Shown: positions 34,051 to 44,770 of the stretch, piece after piece
Layout of the letters: every line of letters starts with the position of its first letter
Position numbering within the stretch: the stretch's first letter is position 1
From: Strigamia acuminata
Taxonomy: Eukaryota > Arthropoda > Chilopoda > Geophilomorpha > Linotaeniidae
Direction: 5' to 3'
Length of the DNA: 60,000 nucleotides
Assembly: GCA_949358305.1 (NCBI GenBank)
Contig: OX442314.1
Location: forward strand, 11,403,060-11,463,059
Made by a program: the position numbers and the translations under genes
The notes under the pieces: model-generated
The model's input: only the letters and a program-made list of their open reading frames with translations
Database searches by the model: none
Told to the model about the DNA's origin: nothing

Positions 34051-36040
34051 CATTTTTAAGAGTATTATCAGCTTGTTTGATTTTAAATATATTATTCAAT
34101 TTCCCCAGAAAAGATTTTTTTTCCTTTTTAAAAAATCCGGTATTTAGTTGATTACGGTGTACCGAAAACATTTGCGATAAAATTCTATCTCGCAAATCGA
34201 AAAAGCATGAAATTGTAGTCGCAATTAGAGCGAGGAATCGTTTCCCTGTTTCTTTTCCCAGCACCGCAATATGATTGATTGTGTGTGAAGGGAAAAGCCG
34301 GCTGCATTATCTCGGCGCTTCCATTTCTCACGTGATGTCAGTTAAAACCGGCATCACCTGCTGAAAGACGCATTCTCCATTTCGTTTTTCTTTTTTTCTT
34401 CGACGTCACACGATCGCGGTGCGACCTGATTGTGATTTTTTTTTCTTTCCCCTTGAAAATTTCGCCCCGAAATATTTGAGCACGTAAAATGTTGATATTA
34501 CACAAGACGAGTGTTATGGCGAAATGAGAGAGGAAGTGAGTGAGAGTATAAAGGCATTTTATCACTGAGCGATAATTTGTAAGAAAGAAAAGAGAAAGAA
34601 TTTTGCACTCGAAAGCACTTAATAATGATGCAGATGCGTGAGGGCGTTGCATTGTGAAAACGATAAGAGAATGGCTAAAGGAGAGAAGAACTTTTCCGAG
34701 ATCACTGGTCGCAAGAGAAAGAGGACTTTATTATTAATATCATCAGCGCCAATTGAATAATTCATTTCGCATAGCGCCGAGAAACATGCTCATTGCGCAA
34801 AATGGTAGTAAAAAGATACTCGTAAAAAAAAAACGGAAAAGATGGAGATGAGGCGAATGGTGCAAGGATATGGTTTGGAATTTAGAAAAAAGTTGGTGTG
34901 TGGTTTTAAAATGTGTGTTTTTATTTTAAAATGCAGGTTTTTTGAGGTTTTTTGGGTTGTTTTTGTTTTTGGATGTAAATTTTGTATATAAATCGTTTTT
35001 GTTGATTAAATTGTTGCAATTTGTTTATGATGTTCGTCGAGTATGATTTGGGATTTATTTTGAGGTTGATTTTGGTTGAAGCTCTAAAAGTGATTTTTGA
35101 TGGTTTTTTTAAATTGAGTTTTGGTGGTTTGTTTGCAAAAATATGCAACAGAAAAATATATGGGGTCTTGTACATTTTTTTTTTCTAATCAAAATTCCAG
35201 TTTTAAAGAAATGAAGTGAAAAATATTTACTATGTGCATTTTACGAATTTTTATTCACCTCATATTTACAAACTTGAAGTTGAAGCTCTATTAATTCATC
35301 GCTCGAAACAAGAAAATCCAATAGGGAAACCTTAGCATGATTTCAATAAAATTGCATTTTCAAAAAAAAAAATTAAATTCGTATATATATATATATATAC
35401 ATTTTCCAGACTTAACATTGACAAATTTACATTTCAAACTGAATTTTTATCACTTTAAAAAAAAAACTCCCAACATTCCTCGCAAAAATCCCCATTTTAT
35501 CAATACACGAATTGAAAAATTCGAAAAAATTCCTATAATTGCCTATAACTCGACTCGGAGCAGCATAATTGCGATTAAAGTTACAAGAAAGAAGTGCAAA
35601 ATCGATAATAAAAAATAAAAAAATCGAGTCTTGACGTTTCTTATGACCGACTCACCAAGATTCATTCAATTCATATCAATGGCAAGTGTTATGCGGAGTG
35701 AAGGCGCCTCATCCCCGGGTGGGAGATAAAGGGCGCGGTGCGAAATTGGCTCAGAGTGTACGCGATGGGCAACCATTGGAGAATATTTCCCATCTTATCC
35801 TTCGCCAATGACAGGCCTTGGACATTTTCCTCAATGCTGATATTTTCTCGCATTCATCGATCCATTCTTATTTATTTTGCTTTACCTTTGCCGATTTCAA
35901 TCGACGGCGCGAGGTGTGGATTATGTGCGGAGGAAAAGGGAGGACATTTTAAAATCCGTCTTTACATCAAAATAAAATATATTGGCGATAAAGGAGGAAA
36001 AAAATTCGGGTTTAACTCATTCGTAAAGTAATTTTCGCTT
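34051..36040. other. AT-rich spacer with TA microsatellite
   Basis: Mostly AT-rich. A TA microsatellite lies at 35381-35400. A GC-richer patch at 35.68-35.95 kb shows only short unassigned frames. Confidence 0.5.
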
Positions 36041-36120
36041 TGGGTTTTATTGAAAATGGCAGTCGACCGTGACTGAGAGAGGAGACGCTGGCTTGTGGCC
36101 GCTGGGATGCTGTAAACGGA

Positions 36121-36187
36121 CCAATAGATGCGGTCTATCGTTAACTCGGTCAGCTGCCATTGGGTGGGTCGCTCCCCGCTAGCCAAT
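36121..36187. promoter_or_regulatory. Three CCAAT boxes within 67 bp
   Basis: CCAAT at 36121-36125, ATTGG at 36159-36163 and CCAAT at 36183-36187 lie in a CpG-containing patch. Clustered CCAAT boxes with about 25-40 bp spacing are typical of NF-Y-bound promoters; no start site can be assigned. Confidence 0.4.
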
Positions 36188-37300
36188 CACCGGTCGTAAA
36201 GGGGGACCGACTCGAACTCGCAGGTCGAAATCACTTGGTCAGCAAAAATTGTGCACACCAAAGGAGAAAATGGGAGAAAAAAAAAATTTCCAAAAGTTAT
36301 AAAGAATTTTTAAGTGAGAAAAATAAAAGTTTTTAATTTTTTTTTTGTTTTTTTGTTTTATTTCTTTGACCAAATCACCTGGCGATAAAAATCCTATCAG
36401 ACGTCGGTTGCATCATTCCGGATGCACAGGCAGCGCGCGCACTGTCAGGGATTGCTCGCCTGGGAAGAGCGAGGAAATTTTTGGGCGAGAAAATGGGATG
36501 GGAGCCGTCGACAAGATTCGAGGGTGAGACCAGAGACTGCTCGTGCGGAATGGCAAACGCGCGCACTGTGAGGGTCCCCGAAGCCGAGGCAATAAGGCTG
36601 AGCTGCAGTCCTGCCTGCACCCATAGTACTGGGATTGAGAATGAAGGCACATTAGTGTGAGTCGCATGCCAAAAGAGAAAGAAGATAAAAAAAAGATGGT
36701 ATGGAGAGTTTCTATTGGACAGGGAAGTAAAAAGGAGTTGGTAGACGGGGGAAAATGCACATCTTAAGATGCCGAAATGCACGGGAGATTTACAAAGTTC
36801 TTTTTTTTTCTTTTGCTTCCATTCCATCTGGTTTTTTTTTTTTTTTTTTTTTTTTTTTCTTTCTTGAGGAAAAGATTTTTCTTTGAAAATCTTATTGAGA
36901 TGTGCAATCAGTACTGGCGATTCCCTTGTGTCACTTGCAGAGAAATGACTCTTATGTTGACACACGAGATGGTATCAAATATTCATGATTGTCGGCTTTA
37001 CATGTTTCATTTCTAAGGTTTGTTTTAGAATTAGTAATGTTTTCTTAAGATTTTGTAAGGGGGAAAGAGAGTCGAAATAAAAAGAAAAATGGTAAAAATA
37101 ATATTTTTTTCCTTTTTTTTTTTTTAGATGTTTGAATGGTCTATGTGCAATGATGGCGGGATGATTTCGGCGAAACCAAAAGCGGTACGTATAAATATCG
37201 TGTCGGAAAAAGCAAGAAAATAAATAAAAATCGATGTAGATGCATTCAAAAATAAAAATAACAATTTTAGTTTAAGTGTATTTTAAGTTTAAACGTGGGT
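36188..37300. other. Island with a 17-bp direct repeat, then T27
   Basis: CGCGCGCACTGT-C/G-AGGG occurs at 36434-36450 and again at 36558-36574, with one mismatch. Minus-strand frames here (up to 196 codons, 36375-36965) run into Lys-rich translation of the T27 run at 36832-36858 and are not convincing. Confidence 0.4.
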
Positions 37301-37460
37301 TTAAACAGGAAATGATGTCATTTTTGGTTTAAAATTGAAGTAAAAGTGTTTCTATAGACAGAATGGCCACTAACGTCATTTTTGAAGTGGTTTACGAAAC
37401 AAACTGCGCATATTAAACATCTTTAAACGATGTGCGCAGTCTGAAAATCGGTTATCATCA
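37300..37460. repeat. Dispersed repeat family member with palindromic TGCGCA core
   Basis: An imperfect palindrome at 37408-37443 pairs CTGCGCAT with ATGTGCGCAG around TTAAACATCTTTAA. On the minus strand TGCGCACA, GTTTAAA and GATGTTTAA follow in order, matching landmarks of the repeats at 46.15 and 49.98 kb. Probably a small non-autonomous element. Confidence 0.5.
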
Positions 37461-39290
37461 AAAATTATTTCCCATTTTTGAAGTTTAAAATGTAATGTTT
37501 TAATTAATTTCCAGTGCAGACAGGTCAGGTCTTTTGATACCGATATACGACTTAATTAACTCGGTTCACAAGGCCCTTGTCCACTGTTGTCAGGTGTCAT
37601 TATGAGCTTGTTGATGTTTTGTTGGTCACGCTTAACCCTTTATTCACTGGCCTATGTCCACGACTCAATGCAGGACGATGGGGTAATGATGTGACTCTGA
37701 TATGGGCACAAGCCAATTGTATGGCGTCGCTGATGAAGTTTTTTCTCACTCGCTCTCTCTCTCTCTCTCTCAAAATAAGTGTTCTACTTTTCTCCTCGAG
37801 AAGCCAGTTCCCGCCGCACAATTCACTCACCCGTTTACCCCTCTCTTCTCTCTTCTCTCTTCTCTCACCCTTTCGTCTAGTTTATAGCTTTACTGGTTTT
37901 TACACAGGTTTGGTGACACAGCTGGTTTTCTCAATTGAACTTTATCGCCCCTTTATATCATCGTGTCTGCGTTTTGTGCTCCAATTGCGACGACCGGATT
38001 CCCCGATACAACAACTCGGGGTCGCTTAAACGCAAAGCCCGTAACAACCAGTCGGTAATTGTGCGTCAAGAGCCAAGAAAAGGCCAATTTGTCCCTTAGC
38101 ATTTGTTTTGCGATGATAACAGATGCCGTTTTCTTCTTCTTCGCATCCACTTTTAATTATTTCGACCTTAATAGCGCGTTTGAATGGAGACTTTTCATAC
38201 CGTGCGCGTGACTCATTTGTATGTTGGAGAATAAAATTAGGCCTTTATCTGCAGTCTCCTGCGAGAACAATTGTGTGCAAATGGTGATGAACTTTTGTTT
38301 CGACAAAAGCTGGGGAGAAAAGGGTTGCGTTTGGTTTAACTCCGATACCAACTCACCCTTCTTCTCTTTCGATGATTAAAAACGGCGACGGCGTTTGTTT
38401 TGTTGCGAGAAATGCTGATAGGGTTTCGCTTCGCAACGGCTTCGTTCGCGTCGCTTTGCCCGCGACTTGGCTCGCGTGCCCCGCGAGGTTGTTGCCCTCG
38501 ATCGAGGCACGCGCGCGACGTTCCGGCAGCCTTTAGCTCCCAAATTTCCGCCATGATGGGCAAACTAGGGGAAAGGAAAGGAAAGGAAAGGGGTGTGGAG
38601 GAACAAAACGCGTCTGCGTGGGACACAAAGGATTCCAGATGGCGGTGGCGGCACTCAAGTGGATTCGGGATACCCCCATCCACAAGAAGACGAGGACGAG
38701 GCGTTTTTTTTCTTTTTTTTTCTTTTTTTTTTTTTTTCAATTTGAAATTTGCTTACTATAACGTGTCAGCAAGTTTTCTTTTGATGACAGGCCAAGGTTT
38801 GAGTGTTGGGAATAAAAAAAAAAATTGTGATCGACATTTCGCAGTGGTCTCGAGGGGGGAAAGTCGGATGGAATATTAAAAGGAGGAAAACAAAACAATA
38901 TTAAAAGTGTGAGTTGGTGAATTCTGTGCACGTTAAATGCGTAACGGGTTGATGGGGAAGATGCTGGGGTTGGCAAATTTACGAGTTTTTTGTTTTTTTT
39001 GATGATCTAATGAGTGTTTTTGGTTGTTTGTCAGGTTAATTTCCTTATCACTGTACTCAAGTTGTGCCTCTTTATCACTCCCACTTGGGTTTGTAATGGG
39101 GACCCACGAATAGGGAGGCAAGTTAGCCTATCGGAGGGGTCGCCGGTGCCTTTTACGACCAGTGGCCAGTGCATAATAGTGCGGGAGTCTCCGGAGGGAG
39201 GTCAATGATTGGAGGGGATTGATAAGGCGGGTCATATAGTCGCCCATTGGTCATTTAGGAATCGTAGTTGGAGTTTTGGTCTGTAAAAGG
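37460..39290. other. Mixed region with CT microsatellite and GC-richer island
   Basis: A (CT)n run lies at 37752-37771. A CpG-rich patch spans about 38.39-38.71 kb, followed by T-rich DNA. Overlapping frames on both strands (plus 38400-38879, minus 38336-38740) cannot both be coding and neither is recognisable. GGCGTCATGGCAAC-type near X-box follows later at 39929-39942. Confidence 0.4.
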
Positions 39291-39299
39291 ATTTTTTTT

Positions 39300-39560
39300 A
39301 AACAGTTTTTAAGGTAGTTTTGGGATTTTAAATATTTTTACAACAGTTTTTGGTGTATTTTTGTGATTTTTAGATATTTTTGTGTATTTTTAGATGTTTT
39401 TGGTGTATTTTTAGATGTTTTTGGTGTATTTTTTAGATGTTTTTGATGTATTTTTAGATGTTTTTGGTGTATTTTGTGATTTTTAGATGTTTTTGGTGTA
39501 TTTTTGTGATTTTTAGATGTTTTTGATCTATTTTTATGATTTTAAATATTTAAAAAAATT
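39300..39560 (+). repeat. 21-bp minisatellite array (TTTTTAGATG/TTTTTGGTGTA)
   Basis: About ten units. The short unit is 21 bp (TTTTTAGATG followed by TTTTTGGTGTA). Longer units of about 30 bp carry an extra TTTTTGTGA block, that is one extra near-helical-turn segment. Five-T runs recur about every 10 bases. Confidence 0.85.
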
Positions 39561-41735
39561 GTTTTGTAGTTTTTGATCTTCAGATCGATTGAGTTTCATA
39601 AAATGTACCTTTTTTGTAGCATTGGTCATCAAATTAAATTTTAAACAGAACAAAACATCTTAAAGTGTCCGAAGTTACTGCAGAATCATGAAAATGACGC
39701 GTGTTTTTAAATTTTAAATTAGCTCTGAACGGTATTGATCAGAGAATATTATTCAAAACATTCGTTTCGAGTGTCGGACAAACATTTAGCGATTAAAACG
39801 TAAACGAAAACGAAAGACCATCACTTTGGGCCCCAAAACGACATACATCTACATTACAATACAACCTTACAACCTAAAAACACAGCACACAACTCACCTA
39901 CCCTTAAAACCGTGCGGGAATAAAAGATGGCGTCATGGCAACGGATTCTGTGAATAAGAAACGAGCTCTGTCGATTTTCATTGGCAGTTCCCGGCCTCCT
40001 GCAAATTCCTCCCTAACCAAATATCAATACATTAAATACCATCCACCCCAAACCCTAAAACTCCTTTCATAGTACACTCATTTAACGCGAAATGAAAATA
40101 TTCTCATTTGAATGTTTAATAAAAAGAAAAACAAAACAAGACTTGTTTTGTTCCAACGAACCCTTTGTTGAGTGTAATCAAAATTACAGATCGATTGTGT
40201 GTGTGCGGTTTTATATCCGATATTTTCATCGGCGACATTTTCGCAGGCTTGTTTGTTTGTGTTCCGTTCGCTCGTTGTAATAAAAGACACAATGTTTTCA
40301 TTAGAAAAAGTTTTTTTTTCGTTTTTTTTCGTCTTCTCTATTTTGCAGGAGAAAGAATACGGAGAGAAAAAAAAGTCGTGTACAGAATGAGAAAGTTTGG
40401 TTAATAGAATGATGGAGGGCATCTATATTTTCTTACATATATTAAAACATCTTTTGTTATTCAGGTCACGTGATACGTAAAGTGGCTCTTCGTTTCCCCG
40501 CTCCGCCTACACATTAAAGAAAAGGGCCAGTGGACATGACATGAAGGGAAAGGGTGAAATTACTTTTCATTTTTGTGCTTTTACAAGAGTGGTTGGGAAT
40601 GCTAATATGGTTTTTGCCATTTTCCCCTCGCGTTTTTAATGCGTGTTATATAGAGAGAGAGGTATATGGATGGACGGGTCTTAAAGATGAATGGAATCGA
40701 AGGAATGCTGTTTAATTATAAGGCGAGTGGATATGGGGAAATGTTGGTTGGTTGTCAATTTTTTATGATTTAACGATTTAATCAAATTATTAAACGTTTT
40801 GTTTAATGGTAAGAAGGGGATGTGTTTAAAGGGTTGTTCTTTTGCTCGTTATTAACGAGCAATTTGCTTTTCTTGTATAAGTAATAGTTATTTTTCTTTG
40901 TAGGAATCTCGTCCTCGGTTAAAGTAATGAGATGACAACGTTGATGCTTTCACGGTAAGAAAATTATGGGGCAAGAGAAAGTTTTGTTAGTAAGTAAAGT
41001 GAAAAGATTTTTTTTTTTTTGACGGAGTATTATTTTTTATTTCTTGGAGGGATTTTGAGAGAATGGATATTTGTGCATAGAGCAAATCTGATTATGTTTT
41101 TGTGAAGTGAATATATGAAGATTATGAGAAAAAGCTGCGTAGAACGACTGTGTTAAAGATCGAGGCGAAACAAATTCACTTGTATTTTTATTATTTATTT
41201 TTTTTTTTGGTTAAATAATAGAGAGAGAAAAAAAATAAGTTGGCAGAGGTTGTTGTGTGAACAAGAAATGGGCATATCTTGCTCATGGAATGTAAATTTT
41301 TTTTTTTTAAACTTGTTTCTGAGAGAAACTGAAATGAATTGCTGCAAAAACAATTTCTCTGGGTAGGAGCCAGAGAATGAAAAAATAAAGCAACCCCTTA
41401 AACTCGGTTATACTTGTCTGCAGCACACTTGTCTGCAACACACTTTCGAGATTATTTTTTGTTAGGTTCGAAGGTAATCACTGTAAGTTATGGTGAAGAA
41501 GGTAAATTGAGTTGTGTGTGTTAAAAATGGATGGGTTTAGTGATTGGGTACAAATATTACGATATATCTGTACTGTTTGGCTGGGATTGCTTCCTCGTAT
41601 GTGTAATTGTATACAAAAGAAGCAATTTGTGAGTTGTCGCACAAAAGAAAATGTTATGCCAGTTGTTTTATAATTTTTAAAAAAGTGTTATTCATTAGAA
41701 GTTGTTAGGAAATAGTATAAAATAATGGGGGAAAA
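39561..41735. other. AT-rich spacer with palindrome and E-box
   Basis: GTCACGTG lies at 40465-40472, and a perfect 21-bp palindrome at 40842-40862. The open frames at 40078-40422 on both strands overlap and are unassigned. Confidence 0.45.
40842..40862. repeat. Perfect 21-bp palindrome
   Basis: TTGCTCGTTA and its reverse complement TAACGAGCAA flank a single T. It could form a cruciform or bind a dimeric factor. Confidence 0.6.
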
Positions 41736-41739
41736 TTGA

Positions 41740-42070
41740 TTTTTAGGACAACTTCTTGTTCAAATTTATGTAAATAAATGTTTTAGGACAATTTCTTACT
41801 AAAATTTGTGTAAATAAATGTTTTTTAGGACAATTTCGCACAAAATTTGTGTAAAAAATATGATTTTTTGAAAAATTTATCACAAAATTTAGCTTTAAAA
41901 AAATTATTTTAGGACAATTTAGCATGAAATTTGTGCAAAAAGTTGATTTTTAGGACCATTTCTCACAAAATTTGTGTGAAAATATGATTTTTTGAAAAAT
42001 TTATCACAAAATTTAGCCTAACAAAATTATTTTTAGGACAATTTACAACAAAATTTGCGTAAAAAAGCGA
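41740..42070 (+). repeat. About 40-42-bp minisatellite array
   Basis: About eight diverged units contain TTTTAGGACAATTT, a variable CACAAAATTTGTG and AAAAATATGATTTT. The period is close to twice 21 bp. Confidence 0.75.
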
Positions 42071-42750
42071 TGTTTATTTGAATGCTTAGTAAAGTATTGG
42101 GAGGAAACATTTTTTTCAAGAATTTTTATTCAAAAACATTTGTTTCTCATAAATTTCTTAAAAAACACTTATTTTTCCATTAAAATTTCAAATTTCCAAC
42201 GTGTTAAATCACTGATTTCTATTTGAATTCCTAGTGCAATCCTATTCATATCACCTAAAAAAATACAAAACCGATGTTTTTCAAAATCTTTCATCCACGT
42301 GCAAACAAAACACAAATCCCTCATTCGTATTGAAATTTACAAACACGACTATTTAAAATATAAAAAAAAATAAAAATATATGAACAACATAACGAATGTA
42401 CGAATCAGAGCGTGAAATAATCAAATCGACATTGTGTGTATATAATACAGATTTAGTCCGAGTCGTTATGGGACATCGATGAGCGTAAATGTGCAAGTTT
42501 TGCCAGGCAGTTTGCCTTGTTTTGTGTTTGCTCACTGATTCGTTCACTTTGGCCCATGTCTCGTCTCCAAGCAAGACCATATTCTCGCCGCTCGCAGGGG
42601 GAGTTTATTCGATATAAATAAATCCTTGGCATGCATATCTGGATGAGTAAAGTCGCTCCTTCATATCGAACTGCTGCCATCGGGAAAATGCTACGTGACA
42701 CGAAAAGGCTGGATAAGAATATTAAAAAAAAAATAAAAAAAAATAGTAAA
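42071..42750. other. AT-rich spacer, nothing identified
   Basis: No gene or repeat family recognised. Small unassigned minus-strand frames lie at 42353-42701. Confidence 0.45.
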
Positions 42751-42754
42751 AAAG

Positions 42755-42781
42755 ATCGTCACAATGACATATTGTGACGAT
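42755..42781. repeat. Perfect 11-bp inverted repeat, 5-base loop
   Basis: ATCGTCACAAT and ATTGTGACGAT flank GACAT. A shorter hairpin (ACTGAT-TGTG-ATCAGT) lies at 42856-42871, just before the dispersed repeat. Confidence 0.65.
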
Positions 42782-42869
42782 TACACACCCCTGGCGTTAC
42801 CATCGTTCGTGAAGAATAAAAAAGTTCACTCTTCCAAACCCCACAACTGACCATCACTGATTGTGATCA

Positions 42870-43030
42870 GTAGATATTTATGCAAAATAAAATTCGTTTT
42901 ATGCGTGTAAAATATGCACCAAAAAGTCCATTTTATGCAAAATAAAAAAATTTATTCGAGTGAAATCAGGTGTTAATAACAACTTAAAGCCATTTCAAAG
43001 TGTTCTTGATGTAAATGAATTATAATTACT
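42870..43030 (+). repeat. Dispersed repeat, copy 1 of an inverted pair
   Basis: This sequence is repeated in reverse complement at 49.75-49.91 kb. Shared landmarks are aaaatatgcaccaaaaa, tccattttatgcaa, atgcaaaataaaaaaattta, ttcaaagtgttcttgatgta and attataattact. The match stops at about 43030, exactly where the hAT-like element begins. Confidence 0.85.
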
Positions 43031-43031
43031 G

Positions 43032-43574
43032 ATCAGGATGACCGGACGTTTCGGTTTTGGATGATTTGTTCCGTAAAAGTTTCTCGGGACGCAAAAATGT
43101 CTCGGTTTTTATAAATGGATGTAAAAACAGACAGATATTTCCATACGCTTCAAGAATATACATTGAAATTATGTTGCAATGTATTTTGCATTGGATTTCG
43201 TGAGAATGCATTTTGCAATATATTTTTGTAAAATTTATTATGAAATGCGTTCCCAGTAGCCTACTATTGTTAGTCAAATGAATTTTTTCAGTTGTATTAT
43301 GAAATGCATTATTTAATGTACAAATAATATGCTCCGTACGTAATTCTGCAAAATTCTATACATTTTGGAATGCTTTAAGTAAAAAGCAATATATTTAAAG
43401 ATATATTTTTGATATACTTATGATGAAAGTAAATATAATAAAATGTGCTCGTAGTTTGTAATTTTATAATTTCACATAATGATTTCTGAGTAAAATAAAC
43501 AAACAAATAAATAAAAATAATATTTATTTTGTATGGCTATTTTTTTTTTATTTTTAAAATCTGGCCACCCTGAT
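43032..43574. mobile_element. Non-autonomous DNA element with hAT-like termini
   Basis: The left end reads ATCAGGATGACCGGA, and the reverse complement of the right end (43560-43574) reads ATCAGGGTGGCCAGA. They match at 12 of 15 positions. The CAGGGTGGCCA-like terminus is common in hAT elements. The 543-bp interior has no transposase frame and shares sequence with 57-270 at the window start. I do not see an 8-bp target duplication, so age or a different boundary must be allowed for. Non-autonomous, MITE-like. Confidence 0.65.
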
Positions 43575-43600
43575 GACCACGACGTGGGTGGACACTTGCT

Positions 43601-43687
43601 AATACGAAATTTGGACGGCAATTTAGTCGCGAGACTGCGGCAGTCGATGCCCACTCGTGAGATGGCCGTCCAATCGCCGCTCGTATT
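43601..43687. repeat. Imperfect hairpin, about 87 nt
   Basis: AATACGA (43601-43607) pairs with TCGTATT (43681-43687). TTGGACGGC (43611-43619) pairs with GCCGTCCAA (43665-43673). CGCGAG (43628-43633) pairs with CTCGTG (43654-43659) with one wobble. Size and asymmetric bulges resemble a small-RNA precursor, though fold-back repeat is equally possible. Confidence 0.5.
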
Positions 43688-44500
43688 TCAAAAGCATGAT
43701 GGGACCAATGGCGTATAGTTTTGGGTTAATGGAATCGAGGAGAAAATGTTGCGAGGAGAAATGATGGGATATGTGGGGGTTACGAATGAACGGCGCCTCG
43801 ATTACAAGGCCCCGCGTCCCAATTAGATGCTCAATTAAGAAAGTGAAAGGCGGAAGCTTAATCTTTAGTTTTGTCTTGGTTGTGAACTTTGTACAAGAAA
43901 AAAATGCTAATAGACACGAGTTTAAGACATGCTCATAAAAGATATTGCACGATGCTCGCTCTGCTATGAAAAACACAATTGTTCTTGGAGCAGTTTTGTT
44001 CGCAGCGATTCATCAGGCGAGAGAAGAAGGAAGAGAGAGAGAGAGGGAGCGTTTGCTTCTTTTTTTTCATTCTTATAGGGCTTTTTAGCATCTTTTTTTT
44101 TTCTTTTTTAAATATTTTTCTTTGCTAAATGAGGAGAGAACGTGTAGCAACAATTACATTTCGTGCAAAATGTGGTAAGCACGTGTGAAATTGATGCAAC
44201 CTTTAAGGAAAATGTTTAATATTTGCTTACAAATTGTTGATTTAAGTGAATAGAAAAAAGGAAAATAAATATAAAGATGGAAATGATGTAATTAGATATT
44301 TTTATGTGGTTTTTTTTTTTTTTTTTTTTTAAATTGTTATTATTTTTTTTTATTTTAGGGGATGAAAATAGATTTGAATGAATTTTGGGAAATTGGTTTT
44401 GAGCTTTGGGATGGAGTTTTTTTTTGGTTAATTTTGATTTTATTTTGAAGTTTTTTTTTGGAAAATTTTAGCCCATTTTTAATAACTGCTTAGAAAATTA
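43688..44500. other. Mixed region with T21 run
   Basis: Unique sequence to about 44.0 kb, a GA-rich microsatellite near 44.03 kb, then AT-rich DNA with T21 at 44310-44330. No gene recognised. Confidence 0.45.
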
Positions 44501-44509
44501 ATTTTTTTT

Positions 44510-44770
44510 TAAAATATTATTTTTGATAATTTTGCTTATTTTTGGCATTTTTATGGATATTTTTGCCTATTTTGACATTTTTTTAATATTTTGGTCAGTT
44601 TTGAGTTTTATGAATATTTGTGCTTATTTTTGACTTTTTATGAATATTTGTGCATATTTTTTACTTTTTATGAATATTTTTGCTTATTTTTGACATTTTT
44701 ATCGGTATTTTTGACATTTTTATCGAGATTTTTGACATTTTCATCATTTTCGCTAATTTTTTTCGTTTTG
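44510..44770 (+). repeat. 31-bp array passing into 21-bp units
   Basis: Units with TATGAATATTTGTGCTTA then TTTTTGACTTTTT are 31 bp. Further right the units shorten to 21 bp, with TATCGGTATTTTTGACATTT as the model. The step between the two unit sizes is about 10 bp. Plus-strand frames here read Phe/Leu/Tyr repeats and are artefacts. Confidence 0.8.

Noticed and set aside
36200-36285. GAGTTCGAGTCGG on the minus strand as a possible tRNA B box
   Set aside because: No A box at suitable distance and no cloverleaf pairing.
36375-36965. Minus-strand frame of 196 codons
   Set aside because: A large part translates the T27 run and other low-complexity DNA, and a second minus frame overlaps it. No domain recognised.
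38336-38879. Overlapping frames of 134 (minus) and 159 (plus) codons
   Set aside because: They occupy the same GC-rich bases on opposite strands and neither shows a known domain.
40904-40954. Candidate 51-nt exon with good acceptor (TTTTTCTTTGTAG) and donor (ACG|GTAAGA)
   Set aside because: All three frames contain stops, so it cannot be an internal coding exon. A non-coding exon cannot be shown without transcripts.
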